Positions 29,661-38,777 of a DNA stretch of 52,840 bases are shown one piece after another. The notes under the pieces were generated by a model that was given only the letters and a program-made list of their open reading frames with translations, did no database searches and was not told where the DNA came from. Position 1 is the first letter of the stretch; each line of letters starts with the position of its first letter. The stretch is from Bifidobacterium imperatoris. Lineage in GTDB: Bacteria > Actinomycetota > Actinomycetes > Actinomycetales > Bifidobacteriaceae. The stretch spans positions 1-52,840 of the forward strand of contig NZ_NMWV01000004.1 of assembly GCF_002860405.1 (NCBI RefSeq), written 5' to 3'. Made by a program: the position numbers and the translations under genes.

Positions 29661-32600
29661 TTAGTGACGCTTACGGTTGATGAGCAGAACACCTCCCACA
29701 ATCACCAGAGCAACCACCACACCAGCGATAATCGTCACCGACGAACCGGTATCGGTCAGCTTGTCGCCCTTTTGAGTGCTGGGCTTGTTTTGATTGCTGT
29801 TGCCCTTAGCCTTGACGGTCACGGTAAACGTGGCGGTCTTGGTAGTGTCGGACTTCAGCGTCACCACAACATTGAACTCGCCGGCCGTGGTGAACGGCTT
29901 GGTCAAGTCAACCGGGTTATCGGAGGCATCGAAGGCAGTCAACTTGTATTCGCTTGCGCCAAGTTCGCGTGTGGTGCCGTCAGACAGCGCCGCATTCACC
30001 TTCAAGCCGTCTGCAGAGAACTGGCCACCGACCGTATATGTGGTCTTGGTCGGGTTCTGCGCCACAGCAATACTCGTAATCGTCAGTTCAGGCTCCGGTT
30101 CCGGCTGCTTGTGAGCAACCGTTACCGTAAATGTGGCCTTGGCTTCAGCATTGTCAGCAGAAGTGACTGTGATGGTCAGGTCACCGGCTGGCAGCGGCTG
30201 GTCAAGGTCCACTGCTTCACCGGCAGCATTGGTGGCTGCCAGCGTGTATTCGCCAGACGACAGCTCATCGGTGCTGCCATCCGACCACGTACCCTGCACC
30301 TTGAGTCCGGATGCGGAGAACATGTCACCCTCCGTGTATTCGGTCTGGCTCGGTTCGGCTGCAATCTTCAGCGAATCGAGCGTCGGCAGCGGGTCGGCAG
30401 CCTGGAAGATCTTCACCTCAGCCACCTTGGAGTATGGGTAGTCACTGCCATAGTTGGCAGGAGTGATGATCAGGCTAATGGCCTTGGTTGCCGGCAGACT
30501 GTTCAGATCCACGGTAGTTGGCGTGGACGGGTTACTGGCATCAGGTTTTCCGATGATGTCGGTATCCACCCAACTGCCATCGTCGGCAAGATACTGCACC
30601 TTGAACTGCTCAGGTGCCGCCTCGGCCTTGGTTTGGTCGAGATAGAATTCCAGCTTGCTCAGCTCATACTTCTGATCGAAGGTCCAGTTCAACCATGATG
30701 GGTTGGCTGGAGCGGTTTCGGACGAGTCCTTCCAATTCGACCAGTTGGTCGACAGGTTGTTATCGCAAGTGTACTTTGCGCTCGACGTGCCCCACTTGGT
30801 TTGCACATCGGAAGCAGCTGCAGACGAGCAGAACTTGTTCGCCAAGTTGGTCACGTTCTGCACTCGCACGCGGAATCGTGCCACCTTGCTGCCATCAACG
30901 TTAAGCTTGACCGTCACCGGCACCACGCCGGCCTTGGAGGAGTCGAAGCCCAGCAATGTGTATTCGGATGCATCGAGCACGCGCGTAGTACCGTCAGCCA
31001 AGGTAGCAGTGACTTCCAAACCAGCTGTATCCAGCGACTCACCAATTTGGTAATCAGCCTTGGATGGCTGCTTGGTCACAGCAATGGATTCGATATCCGT
31101 AGCTGGAGCAGCAGCCTCAACCAACGTGACGTTATCCACGTATGCAGCGGACGAGTCAGCCAAATCCGGCTGCTGAATATTGACCCACAGCGCGCTATCG
31201 GCAGCAGCATCCCACGGCACAGTGAATGTTCCGGATACGTAGACTTTCTCGCCGCCCTTTGCGGTTTCGGCATCCACGGTCTTATTCAGCAGTGCGGTGG
31301 AGTACTGGCTGAAGTTGCCGCCTGCGCCGGAGCCTTCCTTGCGATAGCGCACGGTGGCGCTCACCGTAGAAGGTGTCTCATCATTGCTGGCACCGGTGGT
31401 GATCCAGAAGCCAAGCTCATAGGTCTTGCCAGGCTCAGCCGGAATATTACGCTGGTCAATCTGCGTGAATGAGACGCCATCACTCTTGCCCAACTTGGCA
31501 GCACGCTCACCGGAAACAACAGCATCAGTCTGGTTCAGATCAGAGCGGTAACGCTTGAATCTGGAATCCTTGTACGTGTCGCGGTTCTTGGAACGGTCTC
31601 GGTTCGCCGGCGTCCAAGGCGAAATGCCGTTCCACGGCTCACTGTTGGTGCCGAGATTAATGTTCTCGAATGAACCATCCCACAGCTGGTCGTACACGGT
31701 TTTGACGCTGATGCCAGTAATCTCACCGGACTTTCCGGCATTGGTCAACGTCACCTTGGACACATCAGACGACGTGCGCACATGCAATACCTGCTCGCCT
31801 GCACCTGAGGTCTTCTGCACATAATCACGGTCATTGGCCAAGCCGGCTTCAAGCACGGCATCGCTTGCAGTAGTGGCCTTGATTTCCAAGGTGGCATTGC
31901 CCGGAGCGTCAATAGTCACCGACTTGCCGGCAGCCAGATCAGCCACATCACCGGTTTCAGTGGTGTCGGATCCTTGGAAGGCTCCTACTGCTGGAGCAGA
32001 CCAGCCAGACACCACATGCTGGGTGCCGTAGGTCTGCTTGGCGTGATTGAAGCCGTGAGGGAAGTCACGAGTCTTCAGAGCATTGTCACCAGTCAGATAG
32101 GTGTTGCTGATGGCGAATGGGAAGTTGTCCGTGGCCATTGCACGCCCCTTGCCGGCCGCATATGCCGTGGCTTTGGCGGAGTACAGCGTGCTCAGATCGC
32201 CCTTGGCCACAGCCTCAAGATCAAGACCAGTGGCAGCAATGTAATCGGCAAGAGCAACGTACTTGTTGCCGTTTTCGTTCACCTTAGCCCACATGTTTTT
32301 GTCTCCGCCAACATACAGGTTGTTGCCGTAGTTGATTTGGAAGCCATCGGAGTTGAGCTTGTCGTTCTGGTCGGCCATAGCGGTGCCGTCCTGAGCGATA
32401 ATCACATTGTTGTTGTAGGTAACGCCCGCGTTCTGCGCATTATTCGAGAACGTGACGTTGGTTCCCTTGGGCAGAATGGTTGTGTTGTTGTAATAGTTCA
32501 TATCGGTGATGCCGTCGAGCGTCACGGTGCGGTAGGTGTTGGATGAGCCGTCGCAAGGTTTGCTTGCCACACCATCGTTGACGGACAGGTTGTAACGGAA

Positions 32601-33863
32601 GGTGCCGCCCAGCGCTGTGCCAATCAGTTCAGCATTGTTGTTCTGCCACTTGTACCAGTCGGTGCAGGCGCATACGAGCGTGGCACCACCGGCGTTGTCA
32701 TGGCTGTAATTGTATTGGAATACGGTGTTACGGGTGCCGTAATCGAAGTCCCATGCAGTGCCATCGTTGTTACCGCTGGTCTTTTGCGTATTGGTCACTT
32801 CGTTGTACTGGAACAGTGTGTTATCCGAATTCCAATTCCAGATACCGGCGTTGGAACCTTGTCCAGATACGCTTGCCGCGTTTTCCAGATAGTTCTTTTC
32901 CACAACTGTGCCGTCAGACATCTGCACGACGATACCGTCGCCGCCAATATTCTTCAGCGTGTTTTCGGCAATGTACAGGTTGGTGTTCGGAGTCCACGCA
33001 TATTGGTCACGCAGCGATCCGGAAACACCACACTCCCAAGCCACGTCTTCACGGCAACGGAAGTCGGACGACATATTGATGCCAGAGCGGTTCACATCGG
33101 TGATCGTATTGCCCACAATCTGTACATCATTGAACCAGGAAGGGGTCTTGCGGGACGTATCGGATTTAATGCTGCCTTTGGTTTGCGTTGCGCCATCAAC
33201 CGGAATGGAACGACCGTAATTTTCCAGTTGGATTGCGGCCGAACCGCCCAGATCCTTCTGCTTTTCGCCGTAAATATCATGGATGGCATTGTTGCGAATC
33301 ACGATGCCGCTCAGTTCGCCGGCATTATCGTTTTCTGCCGTAATACCGCGACGCATGTATTTATAGTGGTCCGCTTCAGGATCGGTGTTGCTGATATCAA
33401 GATTCTGCACAGTGATGTATTCGCTATTGCGCAGCAGTACCACATCGGCCACGCCATCGCCAGCGAGCTTTGGCGCGTCCGCGTTAGCGTCACCGTAATC
33501 ACTGATGATGACGGGAGCTTCGGCAGTACCTTTTACGTTCACGATGCGCAGTGCAGCTTTGATGGTAGCGCCATCAACGGTTTGACTGTCACCGGTGCAG
33601 GTAGTGCCACGCTTGAACAGTAGCTGATCGCCAGCCTGCAGCGTCACACTGTTCGCTGCAGCGAATGAGTTCAGCGGACTATTTTGATCAGTTCCGTTAC
33701 CGTTCTCTTTCGCGGAACAATCCACATAGTATGTGGTTCCCGTAGCTGGCACAGGATTATCTGTGTCTTCTGCGTATGCCGCCGGAACTACTAATATTCC
33801 GGCGCATAGTGTCGCCGCAGCGACCACTCCTCCAAATATTTTCTGCACATTGCTTGCAGCCAT
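29661..33863 (-). CDS. wall-anchored multidomain beta-helix protein, probable glycan-degrading enzyme
   Basis: 1400 residues. The signal peptide is 1-31 (cleavage after AYA). Residues about 40-640 form a right-handed parallel beta-helix with many NNT, YNN and NYSHDN turns and an acidic cluster W371-D-F-D374. Residues about 724-919 resemble a CBM4/9-like module (FENINLG...YVDNVTLVEA). A Big_3-like Ig domain follows (about 921-1003), then an F5/8-type C domain (about 1004-1153) and two more Big_3-like domains (about 1162-1250 and 1260-1350). An LTDTG motif near 1372, a hydrophobic segment and NRKRH anchor it. Substrate unknown; GH136-like or lyase activity are options only. AGGAGG precedes the ATG. 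Confidence 0.8.
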   Translation of the reverse strand: MAASNVQKIFGGVVAAATLCAGILVVPAAYAEDTDNPVPATGTTYYVDCSAKENGNGTDQNSPLNSFAAANSVTLQAGDQLLFKRGTTCTGDSQTVDGATIKAALRIVNVKGTAEAPVIISDYGDANADAPKLAGDGVADVVLLRNSEYITVQNLDISNTDPEADHYKYMRRGITAENDNAGELSGIVIRNNAIHDIYGEKQKDLGGSAAIQLENYGRSIPVDGATQTKGSIKSDTSRKTPSWFNDVQIVGNTITDVNRSGINMSSDFRCREDVAWECGVSGSLRDQYAWTPNTNLYIAENTLKNIGGDGIVVQMSDGTVVEKNYLENAASVSGQGSNAGIWNWNSDNTLFQYNEVTNTQKTSGNNDGTAWDFDYGTRNTVFQYNYSHDNAGGATLVCACTDWYKWQNNNAELIGTALGGTFRYNLSVNDGVASKPCDGSSNTYRTVTLDGITDMNYYNNTTILPKGTNVTFSNNAQNAGVTYNNNVIIAQDGTAMADQNDKLNSDGFQINYGNNLYVGGDKNMWAKVNENGNKYVALADYIAATGLDLEAVAKGDLSTLYSAKATAYAAGKGRAMATDNFPFAISNTYLTGDNALKTRDFPHGFNHAKQTYGTQHVVSGWSAPAVGAFQGSDTTETGDVADLAAGKSVTIDAPGNATLEIKATTASDAVLEAGLANDRDYVQKTSGAGEQVLHVRTSSDVSKVTLTNAGKSGEITGISVKTVYDQLWDGSFENINLGTNSEPWNGISPWTPANRDRSKNRDTYKDSRFKRYRSDLNQTDAVVSGERAAKLGKSDGVSFTQIDQRNIPAEPGKTYELGFWITTGASNDETPSTVSATVRYRKEGSGAGGNFSQYSTALLNKTVDAETAKGGEKVYVSGTFTVPWDAAADSALWVNIQQPDLADSSAAYVDNVTLVEAAAPATDIESIAVTKQPSKADYQIGESLDTAGLEVTATLADGTTRVLDASEYTLLGFDSSKAGVVPVTVKLNVDGSKVARFRVRVQNVTNLANKFCSSAAASDVQTKWGTSSAKYTCDNNLSTNWSNWKDSSETAPANPSWLNWTFDQKYELSKLEFYLDQTKAEAAPEQFKVQYLADDGSWVDTDIIGKPDASNPSTPTTVDLNSLPATKAISLIITPANYGSDYPYSKVAEVKIFQAADPLPTLDSLKIAAEPSQTEYTEGDMFSASGLKVQGTWSDGSTDELSSGEYTLAATNAAGEAVDLDQPLPAGDLTITVTSADNAEAKATFTVTVAHKQPEPEPELTITSIAVAQNPTKTTYTVGGQFSADGLKVNAALSDGTTRELGASEYKLTAFDASDNPVDLTKPFTTAGEFNVVVTLKSDTTKTATFTVTVKAKGNSNQNKPSTQKGDKLTDTGSSVTIIAGVVVALVIVGGVLLINRKRH

Positions 33864-33920
33864 AGAGGAGACCTCCTCGTCCTTCCGTCAGCCGTCTCGC
33901 AGTCACCGATGACCGACTAT

Positions 33921-34046
33921 CGCTACCGTAGCGATTCCTAACCGTTAGTGAGCCTAACGGCATTGATTAATGCCTGTGATGACGATCGATAAGAGACGCC
34001 ATCGTCACGCATTTACCAAGCATACACAACCTACGTAACCGGTCAC
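33921..34046. promoter_or_regulatory. operator-like dyads in the gap between the surface protein and the third regulator
   Basis: The 338-base gap 33864-34201 holds no gene. CGCTAC-C-GTAGCG (33921-33933) and CTAAC-C-GTTAG (33938-33948) lie near the surface-protein gene. GTAACCGGTCAC (34035-34046) differs by one base from the palindrome before the 28471 regulator. The gap serves two divergent promoters. Confidence 0.5.
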
Positions 34047-34201
34047 AAAAATGACAAAAGAGGGGTGTCACGATACTGAACAGCACCACGATTGTTGGAC
34101 TGAAGTAATTCAGATTCGATGATCGGAGGTGCGGTTCAAAACGAGCAATGTAACGATAAACCACCCTGTTTTGTATATTGGTGAACAGCAAAGGGGTTTC
34201 T

Positions 34202-35248
34202 ATGGTCACCATGAAAGATGTCGGGCGCGAGGCCGGAGTCTCCGCAATGACGGTTTCCAACGTGCTGCGCGGCAATACGAACGTCACGCCAGAGACGGCA
34301 CAGCGTGTGCGCGAGGCTGCAGATAAGCTGCACTACCGGCTCAACACCACTAGCCTGTCTGCCCGCAGCCTGCGCGTCTCCGCAAGCCGTCACGGGCGTA
34401 ATTTCAGTACCATTGGCCTCGCCATCTTCGAGCTTGACCGTCCCTATCCGTCTCAGCTCGCCTCGCTGATTTCCCAAGCGGCGGAAAAGCGCGGCTACCA
34501 GACCGTGGTGCAGGAAACCCGTATCAATGCGGATAACGAGCGTTCCATCATCGAACGAGTCTCCAATCAGTTCTGCGATGGCTTGATTTTCAGTTCCAGT
34601 CGCCTGTCCGCAGCGGAAATTGAGCAGTTGTCGAATCACCGACCGACCGTGCTGTTGGATGATGATCGCCCTCAGCAGGATATCGATACGATCTTGACGC
34701 CCAGCGAGACCGGTGCACAGGCCGCCATTGAATACTTGTGGAGTACCGGCAAAAGACATATCGGCATTATCGGCGGACTGGGCGAGAGCCTCGATGAGCA
34801 TGAAACATTTGATTCCAATGACACCCGCCATCGCCGTCTGATGGGTTGCCGCAATGCGTTTGACACGCTGGGCGTGGATTGGATGAGTGTGCCGATTATC
34901 GCAACGCCTTGGAATGACACTGATGCCCGTCAGGCAATCATCCAGAACGCCGATATTGTGCGCTCCTGCGATGCCCTGTTCTGCATGACCGACACCACCG
35001 CATTCGGCGTGATTCGCGGACTGAAGGATATTGGCCTCAGCGTGCCCGACGATATTGCGGTAATGGGCTTCGACGGCATCGAAATGGGAGCCATTATGAC
35101 GCCCTCTCTGACCACAGTGGCCGTGGATATCCCAATGGTGGCGCAAAAGGCCGTCGACATGCTCATCGAACGTATCGACGACGAATCCGACCGCAAACGC
35201 CAACGCATCGTAGCCGACTTCCACATCGCCCAGCGCGAATCCGCCTAG
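34202..35248 (+). CDS. LacI-family transcriptional regulator
   Basis: 348 residues. HTH TMKDVGREAGVSAMTVSNVLRG with the hinge TTSLSARSLRVSASRHGR; the effector domain contains RHIGIIGGLGES, CDALFCMTDTTAFGVIRGLKDIG and VMGFDGIEMGAIMTPSLTTVAVD. AAAGGGG five bases upstream fixes the ATG at 34202. It is divergent from the beta-helix surface protein, the usual place for a local repressor. A strong terminator follows. The effector is presumably a breakdown product of the surface enzyme's glycan (inference). Confidence 0.87.
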   Translation: MVTMKDVGREAGVSAMTVSNVLRGNTNVTPETAQRVREAADKLHYRLNTTSLSARSLRVSASRHGRNFSTIGLAIFELDRPYPSQLASLISQAAEKRGYQTVVQETRINADNERSIIERVSNQFCDGLIFSSSRLSAAEIEQLSNHRPTVLLDDDRPQQDIDTILTPSETGAQAAIEYLWSTGKRHIGIIGGLGESLDEHETFDSNDTRHRRLMGCRNAFDTLGVDWMSVPIIATPWNDTDARQAIIQNADIVRSCDALFCMTDTTAFGVIRGLKDIGLSVPDDIAVMGFDGIEMGAIMTPSLTTVAVDIPMVAQKAVDMLIERIDDESDRKRQRIVADFHIAQRESA

Positions 35249-35304
35249 GAATCGTCCTTCGGCCGATAGATTCTTCCGAGGCTGCAGGCCGATGCTGATA
35301 ATAG

Positions 35305-35331
35305 AAAAGCGGCTCCGAGGAGCCGCTTTTT
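35305..35331 (+). terminator. terminator after the third LacI regulator
   Basis: AAAAGCGGCTCC (35305-35316) pairs with GGAGCCGCTTTT (35319-35330) around a tight loop; further T follow. Confidence 0.88.
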
Positions 35332-35354
35332 CTGTAGTTGGTATTGGATGCGAA

Positions 35355-35915
35355 TCAGTCGTCACCCAAGGTCAGGTGCACGCCGCCGACTAGGGAGCTG
35401 ACCACGTTGTAGATCAGCGCGATGATGGTGGTCAGCAGGGTGAAGAGCACCACTTCCACGATGGAGAAGATGGTCATGCCGGAGACCACGGTGGTCAGAG
35501 ACAGCACGTTCTTCAGATCGAAGTCGGCGTTCAGACCGGTGGCGGACACGATCTGGGTGAGCTGGTTAAACACGCCAACGGCATCCAGCAGCAGCCACAC
35601 GATGGCGGCGGCCACAATCTGAATGATGGCACCGGCGATGGAAAGCATGAACGACACCTTGGCCACGGACCAGGCGTCCACGCGGGTCAGAGACAGGCTC
35701 ATACGGCGGGCACGCGGGGTGCGGCGCACATTCGGGCGCGAGGTGGTCGGAGTGCTGCCGTTCGGCAGAGCGGACTCCTCCGGATCACTGGATACAGAAC
35801 GTGCCACACGCGGAGCACCCTGATGAGAGCCGATCAGCGGCTCGACGGGTTCGTTCGCTGGGGTTACGGCTGCGGGCTGAATAACCGGCTCGTTGCCTTC
35901 GAGATTCTCGCTCAT
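35355..35915 (-). CDS. DUF3566 membrane protein downstream of gyrA
   Basis: 186 residues. A Pro/Ser-rich disordered N-terminus of about 70 residues ends in a basic patch (RRTPRARRMSLSL). Two hydrophobic segments follow (about 86-112 and 145-170), with the DUF3566 signature VDAWSVAKVSFMLSIA and NVVSSLVGGVHLTLGDD. AAGGAGAAA fixes the ATG. The family sits next to gyrA across Actinobacteria (Rv0007 in M. tuberculosis), and a link to envelope or division has been suggested there. Its molecular function is unknown. Confidence 0.9.
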   Translation of the reverse strand: MSENLEGNEPVIQPAAVTPANEPVEPLIGSHQGAPRVARSVSSDPEESALPNGSTPTTSRPNVRRTPRARRMSLSLTRVDAWSVAKVSFMLSIAGAIIQIVAAAIVWLLLDAVGVFNQLTQIVSATGLNADFDLKNVLSLTTVVSGMTIFSIVEVVLFTLLTTIIALIYNVVSSLVGGVHLTLGDD

Positions 35916-35937
35916 CGTTTCTCCTTAAACAGGCTAT

Positions 35938-35967
35938 TGGTAGCCTCTGCTGTTAGAGAGGCTACCA
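35938..35967. terminator. hairpin between gyrA and the DUF3566 gene
   Basis: TGGTAGCCTCT (35938-35948) pairs perfectly with AGAGGCTACCA (35957-35967). There is no U-run in the gyrA direction, so attenuation or processing is likelier than full termination. Confidence 0.55.
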
Positions 35968-35984
35968 GCTTTTCAGGACGCGGC

Positions 35985-38675
35985 TCATGCCTCGTCCGTG
36001 TTGTTCACATTCTCGCCGGATTGCGGGGTTTCAGCGGCTTCACCGGACTGTGCAGCCTCAGTGGTGGATTCCTCTTCCGGCTCGTCCTTTTCCTCGTTAC
36101 GAGCGATGGAGAGGATTTCGTCGCCCTTGTCTGGCTTGGCGAAGGTTACGCCCTGCGTGGTGCGGCCAGTGCGGTTGACTTCATTCACGTTGGAGCGAAT
36201 CACCTTGCCGGACTTCATGATGGCCATAACCTGATCGTCTTCGGAAACCACCAGAGCACCCACCAGGGAGCCACGGCCTTCAACCAGCTGAACTGCCTTC
36301 ACACCAAGGCCATTACGGCCCTGCAGACGGTATTCCGAAATGGCGGTGCGCTTGGCGAAGCCTTCGTTGGTGACCACGAACAGGTCCTTGTCGGAATCGT
36401 TCGGCACCACATCCATAGCCAGCAGGTTGTCGCCTTCACGGAACTTCATGCCCTGCACGCCTGCGGTCTGGCGGCCCATCGGTCGCAGCTGATCGTCATC
36501 AGCCTGGAACTTCAGGCTCATGCCGAGCTTGGAGACCAGGATGATGTCATCCTCGGCGTTGCACAGTGCGGCACCGATCAGCTCGTCAGCGTTCTCGCCG
36601 TTTTCGTCGGCCATCAGACGCACGGCGATCAGACCGCCCTGACGTGGGGAGTCGTATTCGGCCAGCGGCGTCTTCTTGACCTTGCCGGAGCGGGTGGCGA
36701 GCACCAAGTACTTAGCCACCTCGTAGTTCGGGATGGACAGCACGGCCTGAATCTGCTCGTCCGGAGCGAACTGCAGTAGGTTGGCCACATGCTGGCCCTT
36801 GGAATCACGAGAGCCCTCGGGCAGCTCGTATGCCTTGATGCGGTACACGCGACCCTTGTTGGTGAAGAACAGCAGCCAGTTGTGCGTGGAGGTCAGGAAG
36901 AAGTGATCGACCACGTCATCCTCGCGCAGCTTGGTGCCCTTGATGCCCTTGCCGCCGCGGTGCTGGGCGCGGTATTCGTCGGCCTTGGTGCGCTTGATGA
37001 AACCGGAGTGGGTTACGGTAACCACCACGTTCTCTTCAGCGATCAGGTCTTCAACGTTCATCTCGCCGGAGAACGGCAGGATCTTGGTGCGGCGTTCGTC
37101 GCCGTACTTGGCCACAATCTCATCGAGCTCGTCGCCGATGATCTTGCGCTGGCGTTCCGGACGGGCCAGGATATCGATGTAATCGGCGATCTTGCGCTGC
37201 AGTTCCTCATGCTCGTTGACGATCTTGTCGCGGTTCATGCGGGTCAGCGTGCGCAGCTGCATGGCCAGAATGGCATCGGCCTGTACCTGATCGATGTCGA
37301 GCAGCTGCATCAAGCCGGTACGAGCGGTATCCGTGTCTTCAGAGGCTCGAATCAAGGCAATGACCTCGTCGAGCATGTCAAGGGCCTTCAGATAGCCCTG
37401 CAGGATGTGATCGCGCTCTTCAGCCTCACGCTTCAGGTATGCGGTACGGCGAGCAATCACGTCAAGCTGGTGATCCACCCAGTGACGAATGAATGCATCC
37501 AGAGACAGCGTACGCGGCACACCGTCGACCAATGCCAGCATGTTGGCACCAAAGGTCTGCTGCAGCTGGGAGTGCTTGTACAGGTTGTTCAGCACCACCT
37601 TCGGCACAGCATCGCGCTTCAGCACAAGCACAAGGCGCTGGCCGGTACGACCGGAGGTTTCATCGCGCATGTCGGCGATGCCCTGAATCTTGCCATCACG
37701 CACAGCCTCGCGAATGGAGACGACCAAGCGGTCCGGATTCACCTGATACGGCAGCTCGGTGACCACCAGGCACATACGGCCGTTGATTTCCTCAGTGTTG
37801 ACCACGGCACGCATGGTGATGAGGCCACGGCCTGTACGGTAGGCCTGTTCGATGCCCTTGTGGCCGAGAATGGTGGCTCCAGTGGGGAAGTCCGGTCCCT
37901 TGATGATGCGGATCAAGTTCTCCAGCAGCTCTTCACGGCTGGCATCCGGATGCTCCAGCGCCCAATGCACGCCTTCAGCCACTTCGCGCATGTTGTGCGG
38001 CGGAATGTTGGTGGCCATACCGACTGCGATACCTGCGGAACCGTTGACCAGCAGGTTCGGGAAGCGGGCCGGCAGCACGGTCGGCTCTTGGGTCTTGCCA
38101 TCGTAGTTCGGCACGAAATCGACGGTGTCCTTGTCGATGTCGCGCACCATTTCCATAGCCAGCGGAGCCATACGGCATTCGGTGTAACGCATGGCTGCTG
38201 CGGGATCGTCACCGGGGGAGCCGAAGTTGCCCTGACCATCGACCAGCAGGTAGCGCATCGACCAGGACTGTGCCATACGCACGAGGGTGTCGTAGATGGC
38301 GGCATCACCGTGCGGGTGGTACTTACCCATCACATCGCCCACGACACGGGAGCACTTGTTGTAGCCACGGTCCGGGCGGTAGCCGCCGTCGTACATGGCG
38401 TACACCACACGGCGGTGCACCGGCTTCATACCGTCGCGCACATCCGGCAGTGCACGCTCCACGATCACGGAGAGTGCGTAGGCCAGGTAGGATTCACGCA
38501 TTTCCTGCTGCAGATCCTTGCGCTGGATGCGTTCTCCAGTCATCAGACCGTAATCGGTGTTGTCCGCTTCCTGCGGGCTCAACGGCTCCATAGAGCCGTC
38601 CGGAACGAACTGCTCGTCGGCGCCGTCGGTGTTGTCGTTGACACCGCCCGGGGTGTTATTTGTTTCGTCTGCCAC
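35985..38675 (-). CDS. gyrA: DNA gyrase subunit A
   Basis: Breakage-reunion subunit of gyrase, 896 residues. An acidic tail of about 45 residues precedes the winged-helix domain. The catalytic tyrosine is Y164 ([11 protein letters not shown]). In the quinolone-resistance region [15 protein letters not shown], the position of E. coli Ser83 is A125 and that of Asp87 is D129. The C-terminal pinwheel carries a GyrA box QHRGGKG instead of QRRGGKG and ends in a long acidic tail ([15 protein letters not shown]). The start is GTG 38675, with AAAGGA 10 bases upstream. It is downstream of gyrB, with a repeat element in the 100-base gap. Confidence 0.97.
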   Translation of the reverse strand: MADETNNTPGGVNDNTDGADEQFVPDGSMEPLSPQEADNTDYGLMTGERIQRKDLQQEMRESYLAYALSVIVERALPDVRDGMKPVHRRVVYAMYDGGYRPDRGYNKCSRVVGDVMGKYHPHGDAAIYDTLVRMAQSWSMRYLLVDGQGNFGSPGDDPAAAMRYTECRMAPLAMEMVRDIDKDTVDFVPNYDGKTQEPTVLPARFPNLLVNGSAGIAVGMATNIPPHNMREVAEGVHWALEHPDASREELLENLIRIIKGPDFPTGATILGHKGIEQAYRTGRGLITMRAVVNTEEINGRMCLVVTELPYQVNPDRLVVSIREAVRDGKIQGIADMRDETSGRTGQRLVLVLKRDAVPKVVLNNLYKHSQLQQTFGANMLALVDGVPRTLSLDAFIRHWVDHQLDVIARRTAYLKREAEERDHILQGYLKALDMLDEVIALIRASEDTDTARTGLMQLLDIDQVQADAILAMQLRTLTRMNRDKIVNEHEELQRKIADYIDILARPERQRKIIGDELDEIVAKYGDERRTKILPFSGEMNVEDLIAEENVVVTVTHSGFIKRTKADEYRAQHRGGKGIKGTKLREDDVVDHFFLTSTHNWLLFFTNKGRVYRIKAYELPEGSRDSKGQHVANLLQFAPDEQIQAVLSIPNYEVAKYLVLATRSGKVKKTPLAEYDSPRQGGLIAVRLMADENGENADELIGAALCNAEDDIILVSKLGMSLKFQADDDQLRPMGRQTAGVQGMKFREGDNLLAMDVVPNDSDKDLFVVTNEGFAKRTAISEYRLQGRNGLGVKAVQLVEGRGSLVGALVVSEDDQVMAIMKSGKVIRSNVNEVNRTGRTTQGVTFAKPDKGDEILSIARNEEKDEPEEESTTEAAQSGEAAETPQSGENVNNTDEA

Positions 38676-38725
38676 TTATTACCATTCCTTTGGTGTTTTA
38701 AAAAGCTCAAACGTGGTCTCTCCCC

Positions 38726-38763
38726 GTCACCGCTTCACGGTGACATTTCCCTCATCAGAGGGA
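38726..38763. repeat. two-hairpin repeat element between gyrB and gyrA
   Basis: GTCACCG-CTTCA-CGGTGAC (38726-38744) and TCCCTC-ATCA-GAGGGA (38748-38763), flanked by CTCTCCCC. Read on the minus strand, this is the same design as the element at 13092-13135. Confidence 0.55.
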
Positions 38764-38777
38764 GACTGGAGATTCCG

